Source: Pelomonas sp. Root1237 (GTDB taxonomy: Bacteria; Pseudomonadota; Gammaproteobacteria; Burkholderiales; Burkholderiaceae_C). From it: DNA of 64,000 nt. The notes beneath the pieces were generated by a model that was not told the origin of the DNA, made no database searches, and saw only the letters and a list, made by a program, of their open reading frames with translations. The stretch covers positions 223,803 to 287,802 of the forward strand of contig NZ_LMDK01000016.1 of NCBI RefSeq assembly GCF_001425055.1, read 5' to 3'. The translations under genes and the position numbers were made by a program. Of the stretch, positions 38,925 to 50,227 are shown piece by piece (positions within the stretch are counted from its first letter, which is position 1; the number at the start of each line of letters is the position of its first letter).

Positions 38925-39740
38925 GTGAGCAACGGAACCATCAGGGTCGGTATCGGCGGCTGGAACTTCGAGCCCTGGCGCGACAACTTCTATCCCAAGG
39001 GCTGGCCGCAGGCCCGTGAGCTGGAATATGCGAGCCAACGCCTCACGGCCATCGAGATCAACAGCACCTACTACGGCGCGCAGAAGCCCGCCACCTTCGC
39101 CAAGTGGCGCGATACGGCACCCGCCGGCTTCATGTTCTCGCTCAAGGCCATCCGCTTCGCGACCCAGCGCCGCGTGCTGGCCGACGGGGCGGACTCCATC
39201 AAGCGCTTCATCGACAGCGGCATCGCCGAGCTCGGCGACAAGCTCGGGCCCATCGTCTGGCAGTTGGCGCCGACGCACCGCTTCGACGCTGGCGATCTGA
39301 CGGCCTTCCTGGAACTGCTGCCTGCTCAAGTCGATGGCCTGAAGCTGCGCCATGCACTGGACGTGCGCCATGCCAGCTTCCAGTGCCCCGAATACCTCGC
39401 GCTGGCCCGCCAGTACAAGGCCGCGACGGTGTTCACCGAGTCCGACGACTACCCGCCGATTGCCGAGCCGACGGGCGACTTCGTCTACACGCGCATCATG
39501 CGCACGCACTCGGAAGAGGCGCTGGGCTGCAAGCCCGAGGTCTTCCCGCAACTGGCTGGGTCGGCGCGCATCTGGAGCGAGGGCGGCGAGCCCGAGGGCG
39601 TGCCGCGCATCGAACCCGCACCCACGGCGAGCACGGCGCCGCGCGATGTCTTCGTCTACTTCATCAGCGGTGCCAAGGAGCGGGCGCCGCATGCCGCGAT
39701 GGCGCTGCGCCGGGCGCTGGGCGAAGAGGTCCCTGTCTAG
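38925..39740 (+). CDS. DUF72 domain-containing protein
   Basis: 271 residues. DUF72 TIM-barrel marks: IRVGIGGWNFEPWRDNFYP, LTAIEINSTYYGAQ, TFAKWRDTAPAGFMFSLKA, and a late DVFVYFISGAKERAPHAA. Function unknown; the fold resembles xylose-isomerase-type barrels. Start is GTG at 38925, supported by AGGAG 5 bases upstream. It converges on the paiB-like gene with a 4-base overlap. Confidence 0.9.
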   Translation: MSNGTIRVGIGGWNFEPWRDNFYPKGWPQARELEYASQRLTAIEINSTYYGAQKPATFAKWRDTAPAGFMFSLKAIRFATQRRVLADGADSIKRFIDSGIAELGDKLGPIVWQLAPTHRFDAGDLTAFLELLPAQVDGLKLRHALDVRHASFQCPEYLALARQYKAATVFTESDDYPPIAEPTGDFVYTRIMRTHSEEALGCKPEVFPQLAGSARIWSEGGEPEGVPRIEPAPTASTAPRDVFVYFISGAKERAPHAAMALRRALGEEVPV

Positions 39741-40354
39741 GCCTCCAATCGCGTCATCCATTCAGCCGTAGCGCGTTCTTCGGCCCGCTCGGAGGCCGCG
39801 AGCGCCTCGCGAATGCGCTGGCGTTCCACCGCCGCGCGGTTCTGGCTCATCTTGAGCTTGAGCTCCCAGCGCGTCACGCGGATGCGAAAGCCGACGATGG
39901 CACCCAGCAGCTTGCGCTGGTAGTCCTCGTTGAGGCCGCGCCACTGCTCGGCGTACTCGGGCTCGAAGCGGCCGATAAGCCGCTTCAGCAGCCCATCCTT
40001 GTCGACCTGGCCGTCGATCAACTCGATGTCGCCATAGGCATGCAGGGCCGCATAGTTCCAGGTCGGCACGTTCTGCACCGCGTCATAGTGGCTCGGGCTG
40101 ATGTAGGCGCTCGGGCCGCTGAAGACGGCCAGCAGGCTCTTCTGCTGTGACAGCCAACCCCAGTGCGGATTGGCGCGTGCCATATGGCCTTCCAGCACAA
40201 GGCCGTCCTGCTGCGGCACGACGACCAGCGGCAGATGACTGCCGAAGCTCTCGCCCTGCGCATCCGGCCCGATCAGCAAGGCCAGCGGATGCTCGGCGAT
40301 CAGGCGCAATGCATGGTCGAGGTCGGCAGACTTGAAATGGGCGGGCAGGTACAC
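39737..40354 (-). CDS. PaiB-like FMN-binding negative transcriptional regulator
   Basis: 205 residues. PaiB features: MYLPAHFKSADLDHALRLIAEHPLALL, GSHLPLVVVPQ, LEGHMARANPHWGW, SPSHYDAVQNVPTWNYAALHAYG and LLGAIVGFRIRVTRWELKLKMSQN. The split-barrel fold binds FMN; the Bacillus protein represses sporulation and protease genes, but the role in Gram-negatives is unclear and it may be a flavin enzyme. Diverges from fdhD with a 38-base gap. Confidence 0.92.
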   Translation of the reverse strand: MYLPAHFKSADLDHALRLIAEHPLALLIGPDAQGESFGSHLPLVVVPQQDGLVLEGHMARANPHWGWLSQQKSLLAVFSGPSAYISPSHYDAVQNVPTWNYAALHAYGDIELIDGQVDKDGLLKRLIGRFEPEYAEQWRGLNEDYQRKLLGAIVGFRIRVTRWELKLKMSQNRAAVERQRIREALAASERAEERATAEWMTRLEA

Positions 40355-40392
40355 GGTGGCTCCAGCAAAACGAGGCTTCTATCATCGCCGCC

Positions 40393-41157
40393 ATGCAAAC
40401 CGAGGCCGCGCTGCGGACATTGAAACCCCTGAATACGGCGACTGACGAAGAGGTCGCCGCCGAGGTGCCCGTGGCGCTGACGGTCAACGACATCTCGCAG
40501 GCCGTCATGCTGGCCACGCCGGCCGATCTGGAGGACTTCGCCCTCGGCTTCGGCCTCGCGGAAGGTTGGTTCACGTCGCGGCGCGAACTGCTGGACGTCG
40601 AGATCGAGACCCGGCCCGAAGGCATCGAACTGGCCCTGACGGTGACCGCCGCCTGCGAGCAGCGCCTGAAGGTGCGCCGGCGCACCCTGGCAGGCCGCAC
40701 CGGCTGCGGCCTGTGCGGCGTCGAAAGCCTGGCCCTGCTTGGCGCGCTGCAACCCGCTGCTGTCAGCGCGCCAACGCTGGCCCCGCAGGCGCTGGACCGG
40801 GCGCTGGCCGCCCTGCCCGCCGCCCAGGTGCTGAATGCGCGTTGCGGTGGCCTGCACGGTGCGGCATGGTGCCTGCCCAGCGGTGAACTGCTGCTGGTGC
40901 GCGAGGATATCGGCCGCCATAACGCACTCGACAAGCTGACCGGCGCCCTCGCCCGCTGCGATGCCGACGCACGCAAGGGCTTCGTGCTGATGTCCAGCCG
41001 AGCCAGCTTCGAGCTCGTGCACAAGACGGCGATGGCCGGCGTCGGCCTGCTGGCCTGCATGTCGGCCCCCAGCAGCCTGGCCATCGCGACGGCGCGCGGC
41101 CTGGGGCTGGAGCTCTGGGCCTTCGTGCGCGAGGGCCGCGCGACGCGCTACGCCTGA
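40393..41157 (+). CDS. fdhD: Formate dehydrogenase accessory sulfurtransferase
   Basis: 254 residues. Moves sulfur from IscS to the molybdenum cofactor of formate dehydrogenase. The two catalytic cysteines are C105 and C108 in TGCGLCGVES. Other marks: DLEDFALGFGLAEGWF, ARCGGLHGAAWCL, LLVREDIGRHNALDKL and LMSSRASFELVHKTAMAG. No formate dehydrogenase subunit gene is in the window. It overlaps the convergent cyclase by 10 bases. Confidence 0.95.
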   Translation: MQTEAALRTLKPLNTATDEEVAAEVPVALTVNDISQAVMLATPADLEDFALGFGLAEGWFTSRRELLDVEIETRPEGIELALTVTAACEQRLKVRRRTLAGRTGCGLCGVESLALLGALQPAAVSAPTLAPQALDRALAALPAAQVLNARCGGLHGAAWCLPSGELLLVREDIGRHNALDKLTGALARCDADARKGFVLMSSRASFELVHKTAMAGVGLLACMSAPSSLAIATARGLGLELWAFVREGRATRYA

Positions 41158-43232
41158 CGGCCGCTCAGCGCCATCGGCTCTGACGTTCGGGTTTCGCCTT
41201 CGCCTTCGCCGGCCAGGAAGCAGCGCATGACGACCTGATCGCGCCCACAGCGCTTGGCTTCGTACAAGGCGTCGTCGGCCGCGGCGTACATGGCCTCCGG
41301 CGTCAGGTTGGAGCTCGGCGCGGCCCACCAGGCCAGGCCGAAGCTGGCGGTCACAACGCGCTGAGGGCTGCCCTCGTGAGGCAGAGCCAGGGCGTGCAGG
41401 GCAGCGCTGAGCTGGCTGACGAAATGCTCGGCCGTCTCGGCCGACGTGGCCGAGAAGATCACGCCGAACTCCTCGCCGCCCAGGCGGAACAGCGCATCGG
41501 TCGAGCGCTTGAGGGAGTCCTTGAGCGTCTGCGCCAGGGCCTTGAGGACGGCATCGCCGGCCTGGTGGCCGTAGCGGTCGTTGTAGGCCTTGAAATGATC
41601 CACGTCGAGCATGCACAAGGCCACGGCCTGGCCGCGCTGGGCGCCGGCCAGGGCGGCCAGGCAGACATCATTGAAATGACGCCGGTTGAAGGCGCCGGTC
41701 AGGGCGTCGACGATGGCCAGGTCGCGCAACTGGCGGTTTGCCGCCTCCAGGGCGCGGGCATCGTCATACAGCCGCTGCTCGTCAGCCTTGCGGCGGGAGA
41801 TGTCCATGTGCGTGCCGGCCAATCGCAGCGGGCGCCCCTGGGCGTCACGCTCGAAGACGCTGCCGTTGCTCTGCACCCAGACCCAGTGGCCCTCGGCATG
41901 GCGCATGCGGAACTCGGCGGTGTAGCGCTCGTCCGCACCGCTGAAATGGCGCTTCATCGCCAGGTTGGACTCGATGAGGTCGCCGGGATGGCAGAGTCTT
42001 TCCCAGGTCGTGCTCGTCACAGGTTCGAGTTCGGCGCGGCTGCGACCCAGCATCCGGGCCCAACGCTCGTTGATGTCGAGCCGGCCGGTGTCGATATGCC
42101 AGTCCCAGGTGCCGGCCGCCGTGCCGTCCAGCACATTGGCCATGCGCTGGCGATCCTCGGCCAGGTCAGCCTCGGTCCGCTCCAGGCGGCGCCTGACGAC
42201 GAGGCTGCGCGCCACCGCCAACGCGACGAGCAGGCTTGCCAGGCTGCCTGCGGCCAGGACCAGTAGCGGTGTTCTGTCACCTTCCCCAGCCAGCACGCCG
42301 GGCCGGGGCCTGAGCACCAGTTGCCAGGGGCGCCCGCCCACGTCGATGCTCAGCGCCGTGTCGCGCTCGTCGGACTGGAAGGGTTCACTGCCGGCCGATG
42401 AATAGATGAGCCGGTGCTTCTCCTCCTGGTCGAAGACGAAGACATCCAGGCCATTGGCGTCGGCCCGCAGCGCCGCCTCGGCCATCAGCGTCGGCAGCTC
42501 GATGACGCCGGCCAGGAAACCCGTCAGCTCGCGGCGACGCGCCTCGACGCCCGTCGGCTGCGAGATCCGGTAGACCGGCGCGGACACCGCGAAGCCGCTG
42601 ATGGCGGCCGCCTGCTGGCCAAGCCGGATCAACGGAAATGTCTCGGACGCGATGGGCACGCCGGCATCGCGGGCGAGCAGCTTGGAGCGCATGCGGCGCG
42701 GGTCGAAGGCCATGTCCACACCGACGGCGGAGCCGTTCTCGGGCCAGGAATAGCGCACCGGCACATGCATGTCGCGCTCGCGCGCGGCGATGAGCCCATC
42801 GCCCTGGTATTGCGGCGCCGGCTCGACGACGCGATAGCCCGGTTGCTCCAGATTCGCCTGCCTCTCGAACTCAGCCAGCTGCGCATGCGGCACGACGGGC
42901 TGCCACTCCAGCAGGGTCAGGGCCGAGGAATCGGTGACCAAGCCGGCGCCATAGCGTGCGAATTGAGCGCGCGTCAGCCCTGGTTGGGCCGACAACATCC
43001 GGCTGGCCGCCTGCAGCGTCTCCACCACCCTCACCAATTGCAGATCAAAGGCGCCGACGACGCTCTGCCCCATCGCGTTCAACAGCTCGCGCTGCTGGCC
43101 CGCAGCCTTCAGCGCCAGCGAGCGGTAGGCGCCCACGCTACCTGCCAGGCCCATCACCAAGATGAGCACGACCAGCGCCGCGTCCACGATCCAGGGCCAG
43201 AGTCGACGGCGCGAGGGACTGCCCAGGCTCAT
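41148..43232 (-). CDS. CHASE-like/PAS/GGDEF membrane diguanylate cyclase
   Basis: 694 residues. An N-terminal transmembrane helix (about 12-36), a periplasmic CHASE-type sensor domain to about 315, a second helix near 320-340, then a PAS/PAC domain (GTWDWHIDTGRLDINERWARMLG ... AGTHMDISRRKADEQ), a short coiled coil and a GGDEF domain. The active-site motif GGEEF is at 585-589 and the inhibitory I-site RSTD at 576-579, so an active, feedback-controlled c-di-GMP synthase is predicted. The ATG overlaps the stop of the Bug-type binding-protein gene (ATGA), so the two are translated together. There is no EAL domain. Confidence 0.93.
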   Translation of the reverse strand: MSLGSPSRRRLWPWIVDAALVVLILVMGLAGSVGAYRSLALKAAGQQRELLNAMGQSVVGAFDLQLVRVVETLQAASRMLSAQPGLTRAQFARYGAGLVTDSSALTLLEWQPVVPHAQLAEFERQANLEQPGYRVVEPAPQYQGDGLIAARERDMHVPVRYSWPENGSAVGVDMAFDPRRMRSKLLARDAGVPIASETFPLIRLGQQAAAISGFAVSAPVYRISQPTGVEARRRELTGFLAGVIELPTLMAEAALRADANGLDVFVFDQEEKHRLIYSSAGSEPFQSDERDTALSIDVGGRPWQLVLRPRPGVLAGEGDRTPLLVLAAGSLASLLVALAVARSLVVRRRLERTEADLAEDRQRMANVLDGTAAGTWDWHIDTGRLDINERWARMLGRSRAELEPVTSTTWERLCHPGDLIESNLAMKRHFSGADERYTAEFRMRHAEGHWVWVQSNGSVFERDAQGRPLRLAGTHMDISRRKADEQRLYDDARALEAANRQLRDLAIVDALTGAFNRRHFNDVCLAALAGAQRGQAVALCMLDVDHFKAYNDRYGHQAGDAVLKALAQTLKDSLKRSTDALFRLGGEEFGVIFSATSAETAEHFVSQLSAALHALALPHEGSPQRVVTASFGLAWWAAPSSNLTPEAMYAAADDALYEAKRCGRDQVVMRCFLAGEGEGETRTSEPMALSGRQA

Positions 43233-44251
43233 GGCCGGGCCTCCAGCGTCGTCACGAGGCGCTCGTAGAACTGCCCCTGCTGGCGCAAGTACTGCGTCGG
43301 GTCCTTGACTGCGTGGATGCGGGCCGACGCGCTCAGCGCTTCGGTGCCGGCCTGCCACTCGGGCTCAGCAGCGACCTTGTCGAGCAGTGCGCGCCAGCGC
43401 AGAACGGCCTCGGCCGGCATGCCCGCCGGCCCGAGCAGCGCCGACCAGCCCTGCAACTGCTGCATATCGCGCAGGCCGAGCTCGGCGGCGTTCTGCAGTT
43501 GCGGCAGCGACCTCAGCCGCCCGTGGGCCGTCGTCATCAATCCACGCAGGGCGCCCGACTGCACGGCCGGCATGATGCTGCGCGCGGTGTTGCAGCTGAA
43601 ATCCACCTCGCCGTTGAGCAGGGCCTGGGTGGCCAGTGAGTCCTGGCCGAAATGCACCGGCTTGGCCGCGTCGCCCGGCAGGCCGTTCAATGCCAACAGA
43701 TAGCGCACGGCCAGGTTTTGCAGGGTGCCGGCACCGCTCGTGCTGTAGCGCAACTGCGCTGGCGTCGCGGCGATGGCTGCCAGCAACTCGCGCATGGACA
43801 CAATGGGCGTGCCGCTGCGAACGGCGCAGATGAGCGGCGCCTGGTCGAGCACGGCCAACACCGTGAAGTCACTCAATGGCGCGGCCGTGCGTGGCGACAG
43901 CGCCGGCAGGATGGCAACGCTGCCCACCCGAGCCAGCAACAGCGTCAGGCCATCGGGCGCGGCTTGCCTGACAGCCCGCCCCGCTGCGGCGCCCGATTCA
44001 GCCGTCAGATGGACGATCTCGAAGCCCACGCCGCCAACGCGTGTCGCGCTCTGGACGAAATTGCGCGCCGAGCCGTCGGCCTCACCGCCAGCCATGAAGG
44101 GCACGAAAAGCCGGACGGTGGTCGGCGACACCGGCAGAGCATGAGTGATGGGCTGCACGGCGCGCGCGGCCGCAGCGGCCAGCAGCGCCCCGGCAAGCAC
44201 CAGCAGGGTAGCGAAGCCCTGCCTCACCCGATTTATTGTCTTGACCGCCAC
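43229..44251 (-). CDS. Bug/TctC-type periplasmic binding protein
   Basis: 340 residues from GTG 44251. The signal peptide has a basic start (VKTINRVRQG), then FATLLVLAGALLAAAAARA. Mature part with VRLFVPFMAGGEADGSARNF, LTLLLARVGSVAILPAL, LRYSTSGAGTLQNLAVRYLL, GEVDFSCNTARS and a C-terminal GPAGMPAEAVLRWRALLDK, all typical of tripartite tricarboxylate transporter receptors. Family ligands are organic acids. No TctAB membrane genes are near. It is followed by and overlaps the GGDEF gene, hinting at a sensor role. Start is uncertain: GTG 44227 is also possible, and no Shine-Dalgarno is seen for either. Confidence 0.82.
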   Translation of the reverse strand: MAVKTINRVRQGFATLLVLAGALLAAAAARAVQPITHALPVSPTTVRLFVPFMAGGEADGSARNFVQSATRVGGVGFEIVHLTAESGAAAGRAVRQAAPDGLTLLLARVGSVAILPALSPRTAAPLSDFTVLAVLDQAPLICAVRSGTPIVSMRELLAAIAATPAQLRYSTSGAGTLQNLAVRYLLALNGLPGDAAKPVHFGQDSLATQALLNGEVDFSCNTARSIMPAVQSGALRGLMTTAHGRLRSLPQLQNAAELGLRDMQQLQGWSALLGPAGMPAEAVLRWRALLDKVAAEPEWQAGTEALSASARIHAVKDPTQYLRQQGQFYERLVTTLEARP

Positions 44252-44351
44252 GTGGCGATCATAAATAACCGAATCAACGGGAGATTTGGCAAATTTGGAC
44301 TTGAAACGATCAATTCGTGACGAATCGCCCAAAAGCGCCTGTTGAACGCCG

Positions 44352-44384
44352 AAAAGACAAAGCCCGTCACGAGGACGGGCTTTG
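44352..44384 (-). terminator. Terminator after tRNA-Ser
   Basis: Perfect 10-bp stem AAAGCCCGTC with GACGGGCTTT and a 5-base loop, followed on the minus strand by a T-rich stretch (GTCTTTT). It lies 8 bases past the tRNA CCA end and so ends the tRNA transcript, probably after read-through from lysC. Confidence 0.85.
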
Positions 44385-44391
44385 ATGTGTT

Positions 44392-44485
44392 TGGAGGAGA
44401 CGGAGGGATTCGAACCCTCGATTCGCGTTTTAGCGCAAATACTCCCTTAGCAGGGGAGCACCTTCGGCCACTCGGTCACGTCTCC
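44392..44485 (-). tRNA. tRNA-Ser (anticodon GCT)
   Basis: A class-II tRNA with a long variable arm. The 7-bp acceptor stem GGAGACG pairs with CGTCTCC, the anticodon loop reads CTGCTAA inside the stem CCC/GGG, the variable arm is GC-rich (ATTTGCGC ... GCG), and the T arm is GAGGGTTCGAATCCCTC. The CCA end is encoded. GCU reads AGC and AGU serine codons. It lies 48 bases after lysC. Confidence 0.95.
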
Positions 44486-44533
44486 AGCACAGCCCCGCAT
44501 TCTATACCAGTGCGGAGCAATCTCAGACAGAAA

Positions 44534-45814
44534 TCAGGCCGCGGTAGCGGCTTCCTGATCGAGGTCGAAGGCCTTGTGCAATGCGCGCACGGCCAGCTCC
44601 ATGTACTTCTCGTCGATGACGACGCTGGTCTTGATCTCGCTGGTCGAGATCATCTGGATGTTGATGCCCTCTTCACTCAGCGCACGGAACATCTTGCTGG
44701 CCACGCCGACATGCGAGCGCATGCCGATACCAACGATGGAGACCTTGCAGATCTTGGGGTCGCCCACGACCTTGCTGGCGTTGGTGGCCGGGCCGACCGT
44801 GTTCTGCAGCAGCTCCATCGTGCGCGCGTAGTCGTTGCGGTGCACGGTGAAGGAGAAGTCGGTCTTGCCGTCGTGGGAGACGTTCTGGATGATGACGTCG
44901 ATGTCGATGTTGGCCTCGGCCACGGGTCCCAGGATCTGGAAGGCGATGCCGGGCTTGTCGGGCACGCCGAGCAGCGTCACCTTGGCCTCGTCACGGTTGA
45001 AGGCAATGCCCGAAACGACGGCTTGTTCCATGTTGTCATCCTCTTGTTCGAAAGTGATCAGCGTGCCGGAGGCCGCCTCTTCAGTGATGTCGATGTCCCA
45101 GGGTGTGAAGCTGGACAGCACGCGCAGCGGCACGCGGTACTTGCCCGCGAACTCCACGGAGCGGATCTGCAGGATCTTGGAGCCGAGCGAGGCCATCTCC
45201 AGCATTTCCTCGAACGTGATGGTGCTCAGGCGCCGCGCCTCGGGCACCACGCGCGGGTCGGTCGTGTAGACGCCGTCCACGTCGGTGTAGATCAGACATT
45301 CGGCAGCCTTCATCGCCGCAGCAATCGCCACGGCCGAGGTGTCGGAACCACCGCGGCCCAGCGTCGTGATGTGGCCTTCCGGGTCGATGCCCTGGAAGCC
45401 GGTGATGACAACCACCTTCCCAGCGGCCAGATCAGCACGCACGCGGACATCGTCGATGCTCTCGATGCGGGCCTTGGTGAAGGACGAGTCGGTGGCCACC
45501 GGCACCTGCCAGCCGGCATAGCTGACCGCTTCCAGCCCTTCGGCCTGCAGCGCAATGGCCAGCAGGCCGACGGAGACCTGCTCGCCGGTGGCGGCGATGG
45601 CGTCCATCTCGCGCATCACGGCCGGCGTCATGCTGGCCGGTGACAGTTCCTTGGCCAGACCGAGCAGGCGGTTGGTTTCACCGCTCATCGCCGAGGGCAC
45701 GACCACCATCTGGTGGCCGGCGCGCACCCATTTGGCGACGCGTTTGGCCACGTTGCGGATGCGATCGGTGGACCCCATCGAGGTGCCGCCGTACTTGTGG
45801 ACGATCAGAGCCAT
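44534..45814 (-). CDS. lysC: Aspartate kinase
   Basis: 426 residues. First step of the aspartate pathway to lysine, threonine and methionine. The kinase domain begins [13 protein letters not shown] and includes [17 protein letters not shown] and [13 protein letters not shown]. Two C-terminal ACT domains ([26 protein letters not shown]) give feedback control by amino acids. Last protein gene in the cysS-alkA-accA-tilS-lysC series and followed by tRNA-Ser, an order frequent in Burkholderiales. Confidence 0.97.
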   Translation of the reverse strand: MALIVHKYGGTSMGSTDRIRNVAKRVAKWVRAGHQMVVVPSAMSGETNRLLGLAKELSPASMTPAVMREMDAIAATGEQVSVGLLAIALQAEGLEAVSYAGWQVPVATDSSFTKARIESIDDVRVRADLAAGKVVVITGFQGIDPEGHITTLGRGGSDTSAVAIAAAMKAAECLIYTDVDGVYTTDPRVVPEARRLSTITFEEMLEMASLGSKILQIRSVEFAGKYRVPLRVLSSFTPWDIDITEEAASGTLITFEQEDDNMEQAVVSGIAFNRDEAKVTLLGVPDKPGIAFQILGPVAEANIDIDVIIQNVSHDGKTDFSFTVHRNDYARTMELLQNTVGPATNASKVVGDPKICKVSIVGIGMRSHVGVASKMFRALSEEGINIQMISTSEIKTSVVIDEKYMELAVRALHKAFDLDQEAATAA

Positions 45815-47147
45815 GTGTTTGAGCGAAGGCTGGAAGAGTGAGCTGCCGGGACGGATGCTCGCAAACCCCCGATTTTATGCGGCAGTCCCGCCCTCGCCTT
45901 CGCTCTGCGGCAAGGCTGCGTCCTCCAGCCAGCGCAAGGACAGCTTCGGCTCATCTTGATCGGCGAAGGCACGGGCGTCCATGCCAAGCCCGGCGACGGC
46001 AATGAGGCGCTGCTGCGCGTCAAAAAGCAGAGGCCCGCCGCGCCGCCACGGCGGCAGGCCGGCTTCCTGGCAGGCCTTTCTGAGGGCACGCTGCACGGAG
46101 GCCGGGGCCCGTTGGAATTGCTCACCGCCGGCGCGAGCGCGCTGGGTCAGTTGGGCGAGTCGCCCCACCGCGATGCCGGGCGAGGCCGGCTCGACGAGCC
46201 ATGCGCCCTGCCAGGCCGGCTGAGGATGCAGGCCGGGGCGACTCAGGTTCAGCATCGACGCAGGCGGCGGGGCGGCCGATTCGGCGGCCCAGTAAAGGCC
46301 GTCGCGATAGGCGTGCACGGCACCACCGGGCGCGGGCCAGGACAGCGTGGCGCCCGAATGCCATTCAGACCGCAGGCGCTCGACCAGGCTGGCCGGCACG
46401 CTCGCGTACCGCGACAGCCAGGCGCGTAGCGCGTTGCTTGCGCGGGCGGGCGACAGGCGGAACACGGCGGCCAGATCCAGCCGCTCGGCGGTCGCGAGCT
46501 CCGCAAGGTCGGATGCCGCGACTTCCGCAGCCAGTTCCTCAGCCTGCTGCGCCCAGCGCGCCGACTGGGCCAGGCCCGCCTCGGCCGCCGCAAAGGCCGG
46601 CCACAGCGTCTGGCGCAGTCGGTTGCGGGCATGGCGCGCATCGGCATTGCTCGGATCTTCTATCCAGCTGAGCCCATGCTGCTCGGCGTAAGCGCGGATG
46701 AGGTCGCGCGGCTGATCAAGCCAGGGCCGTGCCCAGCAGACGCCGTCGCGCCATTGCGCCCTGGGCATGCCAGCAAGGCCCGCCGTGCCGGCGCCGCGCA
46801 AAGCCTGCAGCACGAAGGTCTCGGCCTGGTCCTGTCGGTGATGGGCCAGCAGCAGCAGGTCGGCCCCCGCCGCAACAGCCATGTCGTGCAGGGCGCGATG
46901 CCGGCCCGCATGAGCCCAGGCCTCCACGCTGTCGCCGCGCGCCGGCGATCCGCTCAGCCACGTGCAGACATAGGCCGCTCCGAACTCATGCGCCACGCGC
47001 TCGCAATGCGCGACCCAGTCGTCGGCCTGCGGCTGCAGGCCGTGGTGGACATGAAGGGCAACGACCCTGCTGCCTTGCGCCGCGCGAGCGGTCGCATGCA
47101 ACAGGGCCGTGGAATCCAGGCCGCCGCTGAAGGCGACGGCGACCGCA

Positions 47148-48119
<972 letters not shown>

Positions 48120-48224
48120 TGGATCCCCTCGTCCGGTGAGTACGCCGGCTGATCCCTTGACGGGTGTCTGTCGGCTTTGGAGCGTCCCGGCGTGCGGCCC
48201 GCTCTGGGTGGTTGAACAATGACC

Positions 48225-48854
48225 TCAATAGTCCACAGGCAGCGGGTCGAGGCTGCGCCAAATGTACCAAACCGCTACCGAACGGTAGGGCGCCCAGGCG
48301 TCGCCGACTTCGCGCGCCTCGGCGCGCGAGACAGGTTCGCCCGAAAAGTAATTCTGGCTGATGCCCTTCAACAAGCCGATGTCATCCAGGGGCATCACAT
48401 TGGGGCGCATCAAGTGAAAAATCAAGAACATCTCGGCCGTCCACCGGCCGATGCCACGAATGGCAACGAGCTCTTCGATGATGGCTTCGTCGTCCATCTG
48501 CGCCCATTGGCGCACATGAACCTGGCCAGTGTCGAAATGTTCCGCCAGGTCGCGCAGGTATTCGACCTTGCGGGCGGACAGGCCGGCAGCGCGCTGCTCA
48601 TCCACACCCAGGCCCAGCACGGCGGTCGGCTGGAATTTGGTCATCAGCGCGATCCAGCGGTTCCAGACCGATTGGGCGGCCTTGACCGAAATCTGCTGGC
48701 CGACGATGGAGCGGGCCAGCGTCGCGAAGGCGTCGCCGCGGCTCTGCAACCGCGCCTCGCCGAACTGCGGGATGAGCTTCTTCATGACCCGGTCGCGCTT
48801 GACCAGGTGCTTGCAGGCCTCGTCCCAGTAGGCCGGGATCACTTCGGGCGGCAT
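48225..48854 (-). CDS. alkA: DNA-3-methyladenine glycosylase, HhH-GPD type
   Basis: 209 residues. Removes alkylated bases from DNA. The core matches the AlkA/MagII group: TLARSIVGQQISVKAAQSVWNR, then the helix-hairpin-helix IRGIGRWTAEMFLIFHL and the catalytic Asp in MPLDDIGLL. The N-terminal AlkA domain of E. coli is absent, as in short members. The ATG shares a base with the cysS stop (TGATG). Confidence 0.93.
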   Translation of the reverse strand: MPPEVIPAYWDEACKHLVKRDRVMKKLIPQFGEARLQSRGDAFATLARSIVGQQISVKAAQSVWNRWIALMTKFQPTAVLGLGVDEQRAAGLSARKVEYLRDLAEHFDTGQVHVRQWAQMDDEAIIEELVAIRGIGRWTAEMFLIFHLMRPNVMPLDDIGLLKGISQNYFSGEPVSRAEAREVGDAWAPYRSVAVWYIWRSLDPLPVDY

Positions 48855-50227
48855 CAGCTCTTCACCCAGGTCGTGCCGTCGGCACCGTCCTTCAGCATGA
48901 TGCCCTTGGCCGTCAACTCGGCGCGGATCGCGTCGGCACCCGCAAAGTCCTTGGCGGCCTTGGCGGCAGCGCGGGCCGCGATGCGCGCCTCGATCCAGGC
49001 CGCGTCGTCAATGCCCGAGCCGCCCTGCAGATAGGCGCGCGGCTCCTGCTGCAAGACGCCGAGCACGCCGGCCAGCGCCTTCAGCAAGCCGGCACGCTGG
49101 GGTGAGCGATCACGGTTGACTTCGTTGACGAGGTCAAACAGCACGGCGATGGCACCGGGCGTGCCGAAGTCCTCGTCCATCGCCGTCTTGAAGGCAGCGG
49201 CGCTGGGCTCGCTCCAGTCGATGGCGACTTCGGACGGCGGCACGGCGTCCAGCGCCGTGTACAGCCGCGTCAGCGCGGCTCGGGCGTCTTCGAGGTGGGC
49301 ATCGCTGAAGTTGAACGGCCGGCGATAGTGGGTGCGCAGCATGAAGAAGCGCAGCGTCTCGCCGTCGAACTTCTGCAGCACGTCGCGGATGGTGAAGAAG
49401 TTGCCCAGGCTCTTGGACATCTTTTCGCCATCGACGTTCAGGAAGCCGTTGTGCAGCCAGTAGCGCGCGAAGGGGTAGCCCGCACCCTCGCTCTGGGCGA
49501 TCTCGTTCTCGTGGTGAGGGAACTGCAGATCGGTGCCACCACCGTGGATGTCAAAGCTTTCGCCGAGCAGCGCGCAGCTCATTGCCGAGCACTCGATGTG
49601 CCAACCCGGGCGGCCCTCGCCGAAGGGAGCTGCCCACTTGGCGTCCGCCGGCTCCTCGGCCTTGGCGGCCTTCCAGAGCACAAAGTCCAGCGGGTCCAGC
49701 TTGCCGTCGTCCACGGCCACGCGCTCGCCGGCGCGCAGGTCATCGATGCTCTTGCCGCTGAGCTTGCCGTAGCCTTCGAACTTGCGCACCGCGTAGTTCA
49801 CGTCGCCAGTATCAGAACGGTAGGCCAGGCCACGCTCTTCCAGGCGCTCGATCAGCGACAGCATCTGCGGCACGTACTCGGTCGCGCGCGGTTCGTGGTC
49901 CGGGCGCAGCAGGCCGACAGCTGCAAAGTCCTCGTGCATCGCCGCGCTCATCTCTTCGGTGAGCTGGCGGATGGTGATGCCGCGCTCGACGGCACGCTTG
50001 ATGATCTTGTCGTCGATGTCGGTGATGTTGCGCACATAGGTGACGCCGTAACCACTGGCACGCAGCCAGCGGTAGATGACGTCGAACGCCATGTTCATGC
50101 GCAGATGCCCCATGTGGCAGAGGTCGTAGACCGTGATGCCGCAAACGTACATGCGCACTTGGCCAGGCACGAGCGGTTGGAAGTCTTCGAGATCTCGGCT
50201 GAGGGAGTTGTGAACGCGCAGGGACAT
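48854..50227 (-). CDS. cysS: Cysteinyl-tRNA synthetase
   Basis: 457 residues, normal length. The class-I signatures are HMGH at 38-41 (HIGH-type) and EKMSKS near 270. Zinc ligands include the Cys in YVCGITVYD and those around WHIECSAMS and [12 protein letters not shown]. First gene of the housekeeping run. A -10-like TATACT on the minus strand (50308-50303) would give a leader of about 70 bases that contains an 8-bp stem hairpin at 50258-50288. Confidence 0.97.
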   Translation of the reverse strand: MSLRVHNSLSRDLEDFQPLVPGQVRMYVCGITVYDLCHMGHLRMNMAFDVIYRWLRASGYGVTYVRNITDIDDKIIKRAVERGITIRQLTEEMSAAMHEDFAAVGLLRPDHEPRATEYVPQMLSLIERLEERGLAYRSDTGDVNYAVRKFEGYGKLSGKSIDDLRAGERVAVDDGKLDPLDFVLWKAAKAEEPADAKWAAPFGEGRPGWHIECSAMSCALLGESFDIHGGGTDLQFPHHENEIAQSEGAGYPFARYWLHNGFLNVDGEKMSKSLGNFFTIRDVLQKFDGETLRFFMLRTHYRRPFNFSDAHLEDARAALTRLYTALDAVPPSEVAIDWSEPSAAAFKTAMDEDFGTPGAIAVLFDLVNEVNRDRSPQRAGLLKALAGVLGVLQQEPRAYLQGGSGIDDAAWIEARIAARAAAKAAKDFAGADAIRAELTAKGIMLKDGADGTTWVKS

